The notes: generated by a model not told the origin, from the letters alone. Shown: positions 9,101 to 17,025, counted from the first letter of the stretch. The stretch is DNA of 64,000 nt from Haloarchaeobius litoreus (GCF_024495425.1 NZ_JANHJR010000002.1:1038852-1102851), one strand, 5' to 3'. Program-made: numbers and translations.

Positions 9101-9652
9101 TGGTGGACTACGTCGACCTATTGGAGCACGGTTCCTCAATCGCCAGGAGACTCGCCAACCGGCCGAACGAAGCAGGTCGTAGTGAGTGAATCCCGACAGG
9201 TACAGGAGTATAGATTTGCGGTCGAGAGTCAGGGGCAGGTAACTAGAGAAACGTTCTTCGCGACCCAGACACAGTCTGAGACGGTCGAAGAGTGGGAGAC
9301 GTACCAAACAGTGCAAAACGAGGTCATTGCACAGAAATTTGCTAAGCGGGACGACATCCGTGTGGGTAATGTGGAGCAAGAACTAACTTGGACAGTTGCA
9401 ACGCGTGGTGAGACGACGGAAGTTGTCTCCGAATACGAGGATCCCACGAACGTTGTTGAGACGATTGCCATCGTAACTGGCGAGGTGAGGGAGAGAGAAT
9501 TTAACCCAATCACTGCCGAGACTGAGGTAGTGACAGTTGACACGTTCAGGGAAGAGGTTATTCGGGATGGGGTTGTGTCTACATACTACCTAATCCGGTC
9601 GGTTAGTAGTCAAGAATCGAACTGCTTGACGGGTGACTATTGTGAAGACTAA
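6155..9652 (+). CDS. Large secreted PKD-domain surface protein with collagen-like linker and Thr/Glu-rich beta repeats
   Basis: A 1165-residue exported protein. It has a Sec-type signal peptide (residues 1-22, ending AVAA). A PKD domain spans about 36-125 (AEAGLDQ...LLDGRGSRDPDG...FEWTV...VSDDDG), then a second Ig-like domain to about 220. A Pro/Gly linker of GxP triplets lies at about 228-262, followed by further beta domains. From about residue 900 there is a long alternating Thr/Glu/Val/Gln region (for example TQTET, VTVTETVTDTVTD) with a CNQMVGC pair. No C-terminal anchor is visible. It overlaps the next gene, which has an anchor, so the two probably form a cell-surface complex. GC falls sharply from about 7610. 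Exact function unknown; adhesion or cell-surface interaction is a reasonable inference. Confidence 0.8.
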   Translation: MRIYAVALLLLTQAVLPGAVAAADDEQTRALTTPNEPPLAEAGLDQRVPHGRTVLLDGRGSRDPDGNITGFEWTVTRPDGSLVTPDCPTCPRTTFTPNETGTYQVELTVSDDDGASTSDSLFVEVTVGNGPTVSLSGPTTTTAGATTEFVADAQAGSAELDRIEWRVDGTVVATRDLDGATENATLEGTFPSSGAYTVSARVFDASNRSDSDTRPISVTGTAPPGNGTTPNGSVPVLPGPGNPGGPSSPGGPGAPGAPGNGGGNASTLAEQYDPVVRGPQVVTGSRPLSASYRLGNSPSAAALQQVVWFRGSGRFDSGDSTRVDWSPGDHRLFALVDYTDGSTDVVSFPNGRTTVVADPQPSLALSELDADGRVSGSFTAGDNYGNLVDVVVEIDGQTVYERHASRAGSRPTLGSRVESEFALADVEPNSTHEVVVRATDGRGQTATLRRDAASSGEIEVVRAEFVNTPVDSYHERLDPDRYTAHHVIEVRLNGNSPDDLQTYYSGTTGVDMISNDSSNRELIQRSGEDVLVIHSFWTSETPRDYTITYLIENDSPSSESLVGNSQFTVEPSDPVLVLTTLTDGTEPEVNDWGVVVDATQSFDPDHTRLRFDWSGGANPTPGNPMIGEFDRMGMGELEVRDGNDGFSAQRCCFMQFFVPQIESVEQLNEGPFNATDIVQFEISSDNWGFTKSSGGYYDVDLSYESESRYVTVLSNDETPLEYRTEEQGDEQRQYSQRTIVEVQAAALSEDTVQPTVALYNDAHPDRVRTNVTLPTVEVRNQTTTEQFRDNITVESLAYEVRRENGTKHQVVTDQSELQVYIREGYQIVSETRRTTGVLLERRIEREEEHTSRISFGTEEDRAEYLRENANARSAGSRAVTQTQTEYVWRDSRGGPGTYTDQTRMRTIPAQTRTLTQYETEVRHTQTETEMVRTPYEHTVRRTSERPVTRCNQMVGCYEVTVTETVTDTVTDYRMVPTPVEETWWTTSTYWSTVPQSPGDSPTGRTKQVVVSESRQVQEYRFAVESQGQVTRETFFATQTQSETVEEWETYQTVQNEVIAQKFAKRDDIRVGNVEQELTWTVATRGETTEVVSEYEDPTNVVETIAIVTGEVREREFNPITAETEVVTVDTFREEVIRDGVVSTYYLIRSVSSQESNCLTGDYCED

Positions 9653-10589
9653 AATCACTGTGGCGTTGTTCGTAGTATTACTAAGCTTCCAGTCGTCGAT
9701 ATGGGTCGCATCAGTCACTAGTGCCGAAGAAATTGATTTGGCCCCTGAATCAGAACGAACTATTGAGTCATTTAAGGGAGTCATATATAATATTGAGTTT
9801 GATTCCGAGAAAAGGGTAATCAATGTGTCAGCCTACAATCCAAGACAAGAAGCAGTAAACTCATGGCTTGATATCGAAGTTGATAGAAGTATTATAAGAA
9901 ATGGCGGGCTGAATCTATCCGCGGGAGAGACACAGCATTTCTCGTATAATATTAACGGGTCAATTGCTGCGGATCGTGAGAGCCACCACATCTTGGTTGG
10001 GACAATTGGCAACTCAACAAGGTATAATTTCAATTTGGCTATAAACTCGTCGTCCCCGAACGGTGTCCCACTCCCGGAAATAGAGAACGTCGAAGTAGTC
10101 CAGACTACGATTGACGGCGAGGAGACAACCGCAGCGAGAGTTACGGTCAGGAACGAGGCGAACGTGCAGTACAACCCAAAAATACGAGTCACGTCGCTCC
10201 AGACGCATTCGGAATCGCACATCGTCGGGATCCCAGACGAAGAGAACCGCCGCACCATCGTCATCCCACTGAACGAAGAGCCCGAGATGATCGTCGCCGG
10301 CGAGGTCAGACTGTTCACGGGTTGGATCCACAACGAGTCCAGAATCTCTGACCAGGTCGAGTTCGAGGGGACGGTGGACGGTGAGACGGAGGTGTGGGAC
10401 CGCGAGTTCGAGCCGATCCAGATCGACTACGCGAACCGGGACGTCGACGAGTACCAGTACCGGAACGCGACGGTCAAGGCGAAGAACGACGAGATCTGGC
10501 GCGAGCGGCTGAAGCCCGTCGCGGTGGTCGCGGGCGTGATGCTGGTCGGTATCCTGCTCGTGGTGTCGGTGCTCTCGCGGCGTCGGTAG
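9642..10589 (+). CDS. Membrane-anchored extracytoplasmic protein coupled to the PKD surface protein
   Basis: About 315 residues: N-terminal signal peptide (KTKITVALFVVLLSF...VTSAEE), two beta-rich ectodomain segments, and a C-terminal transmembrane helix (VVAGVMLVGILLVVSVL) ending in RRR inside. GTG 9642 was preferred to GTG 9633 because GGGTGA just upstream can serve as a Shine-Dalgarno and the signal peptide is tidier. Either start overlaps the end of the preceding gene. The first 145 or so codons are AT-rich (20 of 60 bases GC at 9781-9840). From about 10,090 the gene returns to host-like GC. Many N-x-S/T sites suggest glycosylation. Family not recognised. Confidence 0.78.
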   Translation: MKTKITVALFVVLLSFQSSIWVASVTSAEEIDLAPESERTIESFKGVIYNIEFDSEKRVINVSAYNPRQEAVNSWLDIEVDRSIIRNGGLNLSAGETQHFSYNINGSIAADRESHHILVGTIGNSTRYNFNLAINSSSPNGVPLPEIENVEVVQTTIDGEETTAARVTVRNEANVQYNPKIRVTSLQTHSESHIVGIPDEENRRTIVIPLNEEPEMIVAGEVRLFTGWIHNESRISDQVEFEGTVDGETEVWDREFEPIQIDYANRDVDEYQYRNATVKAKNDEIWRERLKPVAVVAGVMLVGILLVVSVLSRRR

Positions 10590-10820
10590 TCAGAGCTGTT
10601 CGCGGACGAGTCGGGCGATCTCGTCGACGTCGTACTCGTCGTCTGCTTTGTCGAAGACCGTCTCGTTGTCGACGTTGACGGTGAAGACGCCGTGGTCACC
10701 CGTTCGGAGGGTGACGCTGTCGATCTGTTCGCCGAAGTTCGAGAGGAGGACGTGCTGGACGTCTTCGGCGCGGTTGAGGTAGCCACACGGGACGCAGTAC
10801 TCGATTTCGATGTCGGTCAT
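10590..10820 (-). CDS. Rdx (SelW/SelT/SelH-like) thioredoxin-fold protein
   Basis: A 76-residue protein with the strand EIEYC followed by CVPC (CxxC at the SelW redox site), the GYLNRA helix, and a C-terminal FTVNVDNETVFDK..DEIARLVRE segment. This matches the Rdx family, small thioredoxin-fold proteins whose bacterial members use CxxC instead of CxxU. Redox partner unknown. It converges on the surface-protein gene with stop codons adjacent (TAG 10587-10589, TGA starting at 10592 on the minus strand). ATG 10820 chosen; an upstream ATG at 10853 adds an unlikely extension. Confidence 0.85.
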   Translation of the reverse strand: MTDIEIEYCVPCGYLNRAEDVQHVLLSNFGEQIDSVTLRTGDHGVFTVNVDNETVFDKADDEYDVDEIARLVREQL

Positions 10821-10876
10821 GGGCGGGGGTTCGGGCCGCCGGTGGAAAAGCAACGGGGTCGAGCCGGAGCGGGTCC

Positions 10877-11674
10877 TCAGTCGGAGTTGTAGGTTGCCGC
10901 CAGTGCGTCGAGTGCCTCGTGGTGCTCGGTGGTGTGGGGGGCGGTGAGGGGGGAGACGCTGACGTGGCCGTCGACGATGGCGCGACGGTCGGTTCCTTCG
11001 GGGTCGGGGACGTCACCGGCTGCCATGCGTTCCCAGACGCGGTCGTGGAGGGAGGCGATGCCGTCGTCGACGGTGGCGTCCATGTCGTACATGTGCGACG
11101 GGCGGGTGATCTCGATGTCACCGGTGCAGTAGTCGGGGACGGGTGCGTTGAGGTTGAGGTAGTCGGCGTGGTCGAACACGCCGGCTCCGAGGGCGTGCTT
11201 CACGAGGTAGGTGGTGGCACGGGTCGCCTCGCGGTACTTCGATTCGGGGACGTCGACGTCGGTCCACTCCCGGTCGTCGTTGGGGTCGAGTGGGACGTAC
11301 AGAGACGCTGCGATGGCGGGAACGCCGAAGAACGCGGCCTCGACGGCGGCGCTGACGGTGCCGGAGCGGCCGAGGACGTAGTGGCCGAGGTTGGCCCCCT
11401 TGTTGCAGCCGGAGACGACGAGGTCGGGGTTCGGGCAGATGGCCTGGAGGCCGGCGACGACGCAGTCCGCGGGGGTGCCCTCGATAGCGTAGCCGAGCTC
11501 GTGCTCGGCGATGTCGACCCGGCTGGAGATCGCACGACCGACGGCGCTCTGGTCGGTCGCGGGTGCGACGGCGGTGACGTCACCGAGGTCCGAGAGCGAG
11601 TCGTAGAGGGCTCTGAACCCCGGACTCTCGATGCCGTCGTCGTTGGTGAGGAGGATCTCGAGGTCGTCGTCCAT
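10877..11674 (-). CDS. surE: 5'/3'-nucleotidase SurE
   Basis: A 265-residue SurE-family metal-dependent nucleoside monophosphatase. The motif ILLTNDDGIESPG at the N-terminus provides the paired Asp ligands. VAPATDQSAVG, the SGCNKGANLGHYVLGRSGTVSAA region and the late LNAPVP segment are family-typical. ATG 11674 was chosen since the core strand starts there; ATG 11701 would add nine residues. It sits alone, leftward, between the Rdx and radical SAM genes. Confidence 0.93.
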   Translation of the reverse strand: MDDDLEILLTNDDGIESPGFRALYDSLSDLGDVTAVAPATDQSAVGRAISSRVDIAEHELGYAIEGTPADCVVAGLQAICPNPDLVVSGCNKGANLGHYVLGRSGTVSAAVEAAFFGVPAIAASLYVPLDPNDDREWTDVDVPESKYREATRATTYLVKHALGAGVFDHADYLNLNAPVPDYCTGDIEITRPSHMYDMDATVDDGIASLHDRVWERMAAGDVPDPEGTDRRAIVDGHVSVSPLTAPHTTEHHEALDALAATYNSD

Positions 11675-11752
11675 GCCGGGTGGCTCGGAGTGGGTGGGCA
11701 AAAGGGCACCGTTCGGGGACTCCGAAGGCGTCAGGAGCGGTGTGGGTGTCGG

Positions 11753-12967
11753 TCAGTCGGCGTCCGTCGGCTGCAGTCCGCCGGTATCGGGCGCACGCTC
11801 TTCCGGCGTGAGGTAGCACTGCGGGTCGGGTGCGAACGGGTCGTCGTGGACCGCGAGCGACCGGAGCGGCGAGCCACCCTTGCAGATATCGGCGTACTGG
11901 CAGTCGGTGCAGCGTCCCTGGAGCCTGTCTTCGCGGGAGCGGAGCGCGTTCACGAGCGGGTTCGAGTCGTCCTCCCAGATTGCACCGAAGGAACGGTCGC
12001 GGACGTTGCCGAGGCTGTAGGACTGCCAGAACTGATTGAGGTGGACGTTGCCGTGGTAGTCGATGTCGGCGACGCGCTCGCCGGCGGGGTCGCCGCCGTT
12101 GGTCTTGAGATACCGGCGAACCGTTCGGGCACGGCCTTCACCCATCTCGCGGCGGGCGTACTCGGTGATGTAGCCGGCGTCGGCGTAGTTCCCGACGAGG
12201 AGGGTCTCTATCTCGTGACCCTCGTCGTGGTAGGCGCGAGTGAGGTCGCACACCTCGCGGACCGCCTCGCGTCGTTCCGCCGTCGAGAGGTCGGTGTCCG
12301 AGATGTCCGCACCGCGGCCGCCGTAGGCGAGGTGGTAGAAGCAGAAGCGGTCGAGTCCGATGTCGGCGAGCAGGTCGACGATGTCGCGGAGGTCGTCGCG
12401 GTTGTGTTGCGTGATGGTGTACCGGAGGCCGGTCTTCAGTCCGGTGTCGAGGCAGTGCTCGATGCCTCGAACCGCGGCGTCGAACGCGCCGTCCTGTCCG
12501 CGGAAATGGTCGTTCGTCTCGGCCATCCCGTCGACAGAGATGCCGGCGTAGGCGAGACCCGCGTCGGCGAGCGCCCGGGCACGGTCCGCGGTGATGAGCG
12601 TCCCGTTGGTCGAGAGGACCGGGCGGAGGCCCACGTCGGCGGCGTAGTCGACGAGTTCGACGAGGTCCGGCCTGACGAGGGGTTCCCCACCGGAGAACAG
12701 GACGACCGGGACGCCGTAGTCTGCGAGGTCATCGAGCAGTCGTTTCCCCTCACGGGTCGAGAACTCGCCGTCGGCCCCGCTGTCGCAGGCGCTGGCGTAG
12801 CAGTGCTCGCAGTAGAGGTTGCAGCCGCGCGTCGTGTTCCAGACGACGACCGGTCGCCGCTGTTTCTCCTCGGAGATCTGTTCTTTGTCGGATTCGTCGG
12901 CTGCGTCGTACCGGAGGCCGTCGCCCTCGGCGTCGAGCCCACACAGTAGCTTCGAGACGGATATCAT
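11753..12967 (-). CDS. Radical SAM/SPASM enzyme with adjacent small partner protein
   Basis: A 404-residue protein. The SAM-cluster motif CNLYCEHC (CxxxCxxC) lies near residue 50, followed by FSGGEPLVRPDL, STNGTLI and GISVDG. The C-terminal SPASM region has CTDCQYADICKGG and a final Cys before YLTPEER, for auxiliary Fe-S clusters. SPASM enzymes modify peptides or, in the AhbD branch, decarboxylate Fe-coproporphyrin to heme. The 12-nt gap to the upstream partner (12980-13243) indicates one transcript. This pairing is the haloarchaeal type in which the rSAM enzyme co-occurs with an Htur_1727-like protein; the substrate is not established. AhbD-like heme chemistry is the main alternative. Confidence 0.85.
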   Translation of the reverse strand: MISVSKLLCGLDAEGDGLRYDAADESDKEQISEEKQRRPVVVWNTTRGCNLYCEHCYASACDSGADGEFSTREGKRLLDDLADYGVPVVLFSGGEPLVRPDLVELVDYAADVGLRPVLSTNGTLITADRARALADAGLAYAGISVDGMAETNDHFRGQDGAFDAAVRGIEHCLDTGLKTGLRYTITQHNRDDLRDIVDLLADIGLDRFCFYHLAYGGRGADISDTDLSTAERREAVREVCDLTRAYHDEGHEIETLLVGNYADAGYITEYARREMGEGRARTVRRYLKTNGGDPAGERVADIDYHGNVHLNQFWQSYSLGNVRDRSFGAIWEDDSNPLVNALRSREDRLQGRCTDCQYADICKGGSPLRSLAVHDDPFAPDPQCYLTPEERAPDTGGLQPTDAD

Positions 12968-12979
12968 GGTTCGTGATGG

Positions 12980-13243
12980 TCAGTCGTCCGCGGGGGTCGC
13001 GGCCTCGTCGAGCGTCGAGGGAGTGAACCGGTGCACAGCCTCGGCAGGGCAGAGCCAGAGGTCGTCCGCGGTGAACGAGAACAGCGCGCCCGCCTGCTCG
13101 TAGGCGATGTCCCAGCTATCGGCCGTGACGCTCCCGACGTGTTGCATCGGGCCGGTACTGGTCTCCCGGACGAAGACCTCCCACTCCGAGCCGTCGGTCG
13201 CTCGCGGTGCATCGCTGATGCGTTGTCGGTCGTCCACTGGCAT
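12980..13243 (-). CDS. Htur_1727-like rSAM-partnered small protein
   Basis: An 87-residue protein encoded just upstream of the radical SAM enzyme on the same strand. The pattern EWEVFVRE...GPMQHVGSVTADS...AYEQAGALF...WLCPAEAV resembles the haloarchaeal Htur_1727 rSAM-partner family. It also recalls PaaB, the small subunit of phenylacetyl-CoA epoxidase. No leader/core boundary typical of a RiPP precursor is obvious, and there is one Cys. It may be a substrate, a recognition protein or an electron-transfer partner. Family call from memory of the motif; role inferred from adjacency. Confidence 0.75.
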   Translation of the reverse strand: MPVDDRQRISDAPRATDGSEWEVFVRETSTGPMQHVGSVTADSWDIAYEQAGALFSFTADDLWLCPAEAVHRFTPSTLDEAATPADD

Positions 13244-13343
13244 ACCCGCCGGTTGCCAGGCGACTCAAAAGTCACCCTCGCAGATTTTCAGCGGGTGGGA
13301 ATGGTTGTGAGGATGTTCGGGTCCGGAGGCTGGCCTGGCGCGC

Positions 13344-14795
13344 TCAGACCGGCTTCGGGATGCGGTCGACGACGGTCTCCTCGTCGACGACGAGGTTGTA
13401 GGAGTCCTCGTCGTCGTTCCAGAGGGCGAGCACGCCGTCGAAGACGAGGAGGTCGCCGTAGTCCGCGGTGGCGAGGTCGGCGTTCCCGACGGTCTCGCGC
13501 ACGAGGACGGCGTAGTTGTCCTCGTGTTCGGAGCCGTCGCCGATCTTGAACAGCTGGTTGGCAGTGGGGTCGTCGGGCGAGAGGTCGTGGGAGAGTTTCA
13601 CCGCGAGCAGGTCGATGCGGTTCGAGACGTGGTCGTCCATGTTCGCCATCTTCGCGTAGGTGTTCGCCGATGGCGTGACGTCGAGGAGACGTTCGTCGTC
13701 GTGGCGGAGGACGCTGTAGGAGAACTGGACGTCGACGTTCACGAACTCGCCGTCGGCTGGCTCGCGGTCGTCGGCGGCGTCCGCGTCGTCGGCGCGTCGC
13801 TCGTCGAGTCGGCGCTGGAACGCGGGGACCGCGAGGTCGGGCCGGACGTCGAACGACCAGCCACGGTCGGTCGGTGCCTCGTTCGGCCAGAGGCGGACGG
13901 TGGGGGCGTAGACGGTCGGACTGTCGTCGGTTCCATCGTCCGCAACCGCTCGTTCCAGCGCACGGAGGCCGGTGCTCGTGTTGCGGTCGGCAGGCGCGAG
14001 TGCGACGAGCGAGCCGTCGGCGGCGACGTGGTCGAGGTAGCGTCGGAGGACCGTCTCCGGGTCCTCGAGCTCGTTGAGGACGTTCGCGAAGAGGACGATG
14101 TCGTACTCGCCCTCGGGTTCGAACGCCTCGGCGGTCGTCTCGTGGACGGTCGGGTGGACGTTCGGGCCGGTCTCCGCGAGGAGCGCGCCGAGCACTTCGG
14201 TCGCGGCGCTGGGCTCGACGGCGTGGTAGTCGACGAGTGCGTCGTCGGGCAGGTAGTCGTTGATGCCGAGTGCCGGGCCGCCGACGCCGGCACCGACGTC
14301 GAGGATTCGGAGCTCCCGGGGGAGCAGGCGTTTCGCGACGAGGTCGTTCAGGGTGTACTGGACAGCGGCGTAGAAGTCCGGCAGGTGGTAGATGGCGTAC
14401 CCGAGCGCCACGTCCGTATCGTACTCGACCTGGCGTCGCTGGTAGTAGTCGTCCTTGAGCCGGCGGATGGTCTCGCGGAGCCGGTCCCCGGACTCGCCGG
14501 TCGCCCACTCGTAGCCGTAGTGGTCCACGAGCAGTTCGTCGAGCGCGCTGGCGTAGGTCTCCGGGAGCGACTCGACCACGTCGATAGGGGTCTCGACCGG
14601 CCGCTCCGACACCGGGACGAAGGTACCGTCCCCGCGTTCGACGAGTTCGAGGTCGACGGCCTCCTCACGGAGCACCTGCCGGACGACGGCGGGGTGGGGC
14701 TGGCTGGCGACGTACTCACAGATCTCGTCGGGGTCGATGGGCCGGACGTTCCGGAGGTACTTGGCGTTGGAGACGACTGCCTCTCTGTCGACCAT
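13344..14795 (-). CDS. Rsm22-like SAM-dependent methyltransferase
   Basis: A 483-residue protein with the class I methyltransferase glycine motif ILDVGAGVGGPALG near residue 180. It is preceded by YAIYHLPDFYAAVQYTLNDL, a block characteristic of the Rsm22 family (mitochondrial small-subunit-associated methyltransferases). FANVLNELEDPETVLRRY forms motif IV/post-I. The N-terminal 100 residues look like a winged-helix-type domain; the C-terminal 150 are mixed and acidic. Target, perhaps rRNA, is unknown. It lies 2 nt downstream of tyrA and probably shares its transcript. Confidence 0.78.
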   Translation of the reverse strand: MVDREAVVSNAKYLRNVRPIDPDEICEYVASQPHPAVVRQVLREEAVDLELVERGDGTFVPVSERPVETPIDVVESLPETYASALDELLVDHYGYEWATGESGDRLRETIRRLKDDYYQRRQVEYDTDVALGYAIYHLPDFYAAVQYTLNDLVAKRLLPRELRILDVGAGVGGPALGINDYLPDDALVDYHAVEPSAATEVLGALLAETGPNVHPTVHETTAEAFEPEGEYDIVLFANVLNELEDPETVLRRYLDHVAADGSLVALAPADRNTSTGLRALERAVADDGTDDSPTVYAPTVRLWPNEAPTDRGWSFDVRPDLAVPAFQRRLDERRADDADAADDREPADGEFVNVDVQFSYSVLRHDDERLLDVTPSANTYAKMANMDDHVSNRIDLLAVKLSHDLSPDDPTANQLFKIGDGSEHEDNYAVLVRETVGNADLATADYGDLLVFDGVLALWNDDEDSYNLVVDEETVVDRIPKPV

Positions 14796-14797
14796 CG

Positions 14798-15556
14798 TCA
14801 GGTACCCCCCGGTCCGTCGTCGTCGGTCGTCCCGTCCCGCAGTCGTTCGTACAGCTGTTCGAACTCGTCACGGTCCGCGTCGGCGATCCTGGCGGCGGCC
14901 TCGGCGAGCGCGTCCGCGCCGTCGAACCGCGACTGGATGTCGGCGTAGACGTGCGCGTCACCGTCGGTCACCCGGTCGACGAGGGTCTGCAGGTCGGCCG
15001 AGACGGGCGTGTGGAATCGTTCGTCGACGGGTTCGGCGGCGAGACCGTAGGCGAGGACGGCCGCATGGGCGCTCGCCTGGACCGTCTCCATCGCCTCGTC
15101 GTGTTCGTCCGCAGTCGTCTCGAAGACCTCGTTGCCGGCGTCGGTGAGTGCGGTCCGGACCGCATCGACCGTCGGGCCGGACTCGTCGGTGACGGCGGCG
15201 ATCCGCCCGGGTGCGCTCGACGGCGCGAACAGGGGGTGGAGGCTCAGCCGTTCGAGAGCCGGTGCGTGGTCGCGCATCGCCGCGAGCGGGGTCGCCATCT
15301 CGCCGGTCACGTCGACGATCGCGCGTTCGGCGCGGTCGGCCTGTGCCGCGATGGCGTCACCGACGACGGGCATCGGTACCGCGAGACAGACCACCTCGTA
15401 GGTGTCGGTGCCGTCGAGGTCAGCGGTCGTACCGCCGACGGCGGCCGCCGCCTCGCGAGCCGCGCCTCCGTCCGCGTCCGCGAAGGTGACGGTGCCGTCG
15501 AGTGCGTCGGCTAGCCAACGTCCCATGGAGCCGGCCCCGACGACGAGTGTTCGCAT
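14798..15556 (-). CDS. tyrA: Prephenate dehydrogenase
   Basis: A 252-residue NAD(P)-dependent TyrA-type enzyme converting prephenate to 4-hydroxyphenylpyruvate for tyrosine synthesis. The Rossmann motif VVGAGSMGRW opens the protein. VCLAVPMPVV, VDVTGEM and the RLSLHPLFAPSSAPGR segment (substrate-binding His region) follow. It is close to the short archaeal form without chorismate mutase or ACT domain. First gene before the Rsm22-like gene; aroA and aroC lie within 6 kb, so aromatic genes cluster loosely. Confidence 0.9.
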   Translation of the reverse strand: MRTLVVGAGSMGRWLADALDGTVTFADADGGAAREAAAAVGGTTADLDGTDTYEVVCLAVPMPVVGDAIAAQADRAERAIVDVTGEMATPLAAMRDHAPALERLSLHPLFAPSSAPGRIAAVTDESGPTVDAVRTALTDAGNEVFETTADEHDEAMETVQASAHAAVLAYGLAAEPVDERFHTPVSADLQTLVDRVTDGDAHVYADIQSRFDGADALAEAAARIADADRDEFEQLYERLRDGTTDDDGPGGT

Positions 15557-15601
15557 CGCTACGGGGTAGCGAACCGGCGTTCAAAAGGGGTTCGGTCGGC
15601 C

Positions 15602-15736
15602 TCAGAAGAAGCCCGCGTAGTAGAACAGGCCGATGGTCAGCACGACGAGCAGACCGATGGTTATCATCAGCCAGTTGAACGCGCCCTCGGGGCTCATGGC
15701 GGAGAGGTTCATGTTCTCGAGTTCCCCGAGCGTCAT
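15602..15736 (-). CDS. 44-residue single-span membrane protein
   Basis: ATG 15736 to TGA at 15602 encodes MTLGELENMNLSAMSPEG followed by a hydrophobic helix (about residues 19-42, FNWLMITIGLLVVLTIGLFY) and a short YAGFF end. The reading frame uses haloarchaeal codons and the protein is a plausible single-pass membrane peptide. The TTTAAA directly before the ATG and the compact spacing between tyrA and the M24 gene support a real gene. Function unknown; not recognised as a named family. Confidence 0.65.
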   Translation of the reverse strand: MTLGELENMNLSAMSPEGAFNWLMITIGLLVVLTIGLFYYAGFF

Positions 15737-15766
15737 TTTAAAGCTGTTTATCCGGGGTCGTGGGCA

Positions 15767-16948
15767 TCAGTCCACGACCAGCTCGACCGGGTAGTCGACG
15801 AGGTTCTCGTAGCCGTCCTCGGTGACGACGACGATATCCTCGATGCGGACGCCGCCGACCGCGGGGTCGTACAGGCCGGGCTCGATGGTGATGATGTGAC
15901 CCGCCTGCAGCTCCTCGCCGTCGCGGGAGACCGCGGGTCCCTCGTGGACATCCAGCCCGACGCCGTGACCGGTCGAGTGGATGAAGCCGGTCTCGGTGCC
16001 CGGGTCGGTGAAGATGGTCGGGTAGCCGGCGTCCTGGTAGACGTCGATGACGGCCTGGTTCACCGCGTCACCGGTCGCGCCCGCCTCGACGACGTCGAGT
16101 GCCGCCTTTCGGGCCTCGTCGGTGACCTCGTACCACTCGCGCTGGGTCTCCGAGGGCTCGCCCTTCAGGAACGTCCGGGTCATGTCCGAGTGGTACTTCG
16201 TCGCCTTGTCCTTCGGGAAGATGTCGACGATGACGAACTCGTCCGCGCGGATGGGACCGCTGCCGCGGTCGTGGGGGTCTGCAGCGTTCTCACCGCAGGC
16301 GACGATGGTCTCGTCGAGTGCGCAGTCGTGCCGGAGCAGGCTGATCTCGATCTCCTGCTTGACGAACTCGCAGGTGAGCACCTCGCCGTCGGGCCGGTGG
16401 AGGACGCCGTCATCGTCGACAGTCGCCTCCGCGACGAGCTCCTCTGCACGGGCCATCGCGGCCTCGTTGGCCCGCTGTGCCGTCCGGACGTTGTCGACCT
16501 CCTCGTCGGTCTTCACGGCGCGGATGTCGCCGACGACCCCCTCCTCGTCGGGGACCACCGAGACGTCCTGGTTCCGGAGGCCGTCCGCCGTCCCGACCGG
16601 GAAATCGCGGCCGACGGCGACCGACTCACAGCCGAGGTCGGCGAGGAACTCGGCCTGGACGAGCTCGGTCGCCCTCTCGGCGCTGTGTTCCCGTCGCTTC
16701 TCCTGCAGGTCGTAGTCGGTGAGCCGTGCGACCCGGTCGAGTCGACCCTCCTTCTTCGCCCGGCCGTACTCCAGCGACGAGACGAGCGCCGCCGTCTCGT
16801 CGGGTGTGTAGACCGCGAAGAACGGGTCCGGTGCCCCGAAACCGGTCAGATAGTAGCAGTCAGAGTTCGACTCGTCGTCGTAGAACGCGTAGCCATCGAG
16901 GCCCTCCTCGTCGAGGAACGCGTCCAGTGCGGAGAGGTCCGGGTCCAT
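15767..16948 (-). CDS. M24-family Xaa-Pro dipeptidase/aminopeptidase
   Basis: A 393-residue creatinase-fold metallopeptidase. All five metal ligands are visible: Asp in VIVDIFP, Asp in YHSDMTRTF, His in STGHGVGLDVHEGP, Glu in IEPGLY, and Glu in RIEDIVVV. The N-terminal half is the creatinase_N domain. It cleaves Xaa-Pro bonds in peptide turnover; cytoplasmic, no signal peptide. ATG 16948 was chosen as the start of creatinase_N; the frame is open to 17119 but that part is Arg-rich shadow. Confidence 0.92.
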   Translation of the reverse strand: MDPDLSALDAFLDEEGLDGYAFYDDESNSDCYYLTGFGAPDPFFAVYTPDETAALVSSLEYGRAKKEGRLDRVARLTDYDLQEKRREHSAERATELVQAEFLADLGCESVAVGRDFPVGTADGLRNQDVSVVPDEEGVVGDIRAVKTDEEVDNVRTAQRANEAAMARAEELVAEATVDDDGVLHRPDGEVLTCEFVKQEIEISLLRHDCALDETIVACGENAADPHDRGSGPIRADEFVIVDIFPKDKATKYHSDMTRTFLKGEPSETQREWYEVTDEARKAALDVVEAGATGDAVNQAVIDVYQDAGYPTIFTDPGTETGFIHSTGHGVGLDVHEGPAVSRDGEELQAGHIITIEPGLYDPAVGGVRIEDIVVVTEDGYENLVDYPVELVVD

Positions 16949-17025
16949 ACGGCGACAGTTCCGCGGAGCGAGTAAAAACCGTCCGGTTGGGGAACCGGGC
17001 GGCCGGTTCCGTCGGGGCGACGGCC

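Noticed and set aside
10919..12949. 676-codon plus-strand frame across surE and the radical SAM gene
   Set aside because: Val/Gly/Arg-rich shadow spanning two real minus-strand genes with full catalytic motifs.
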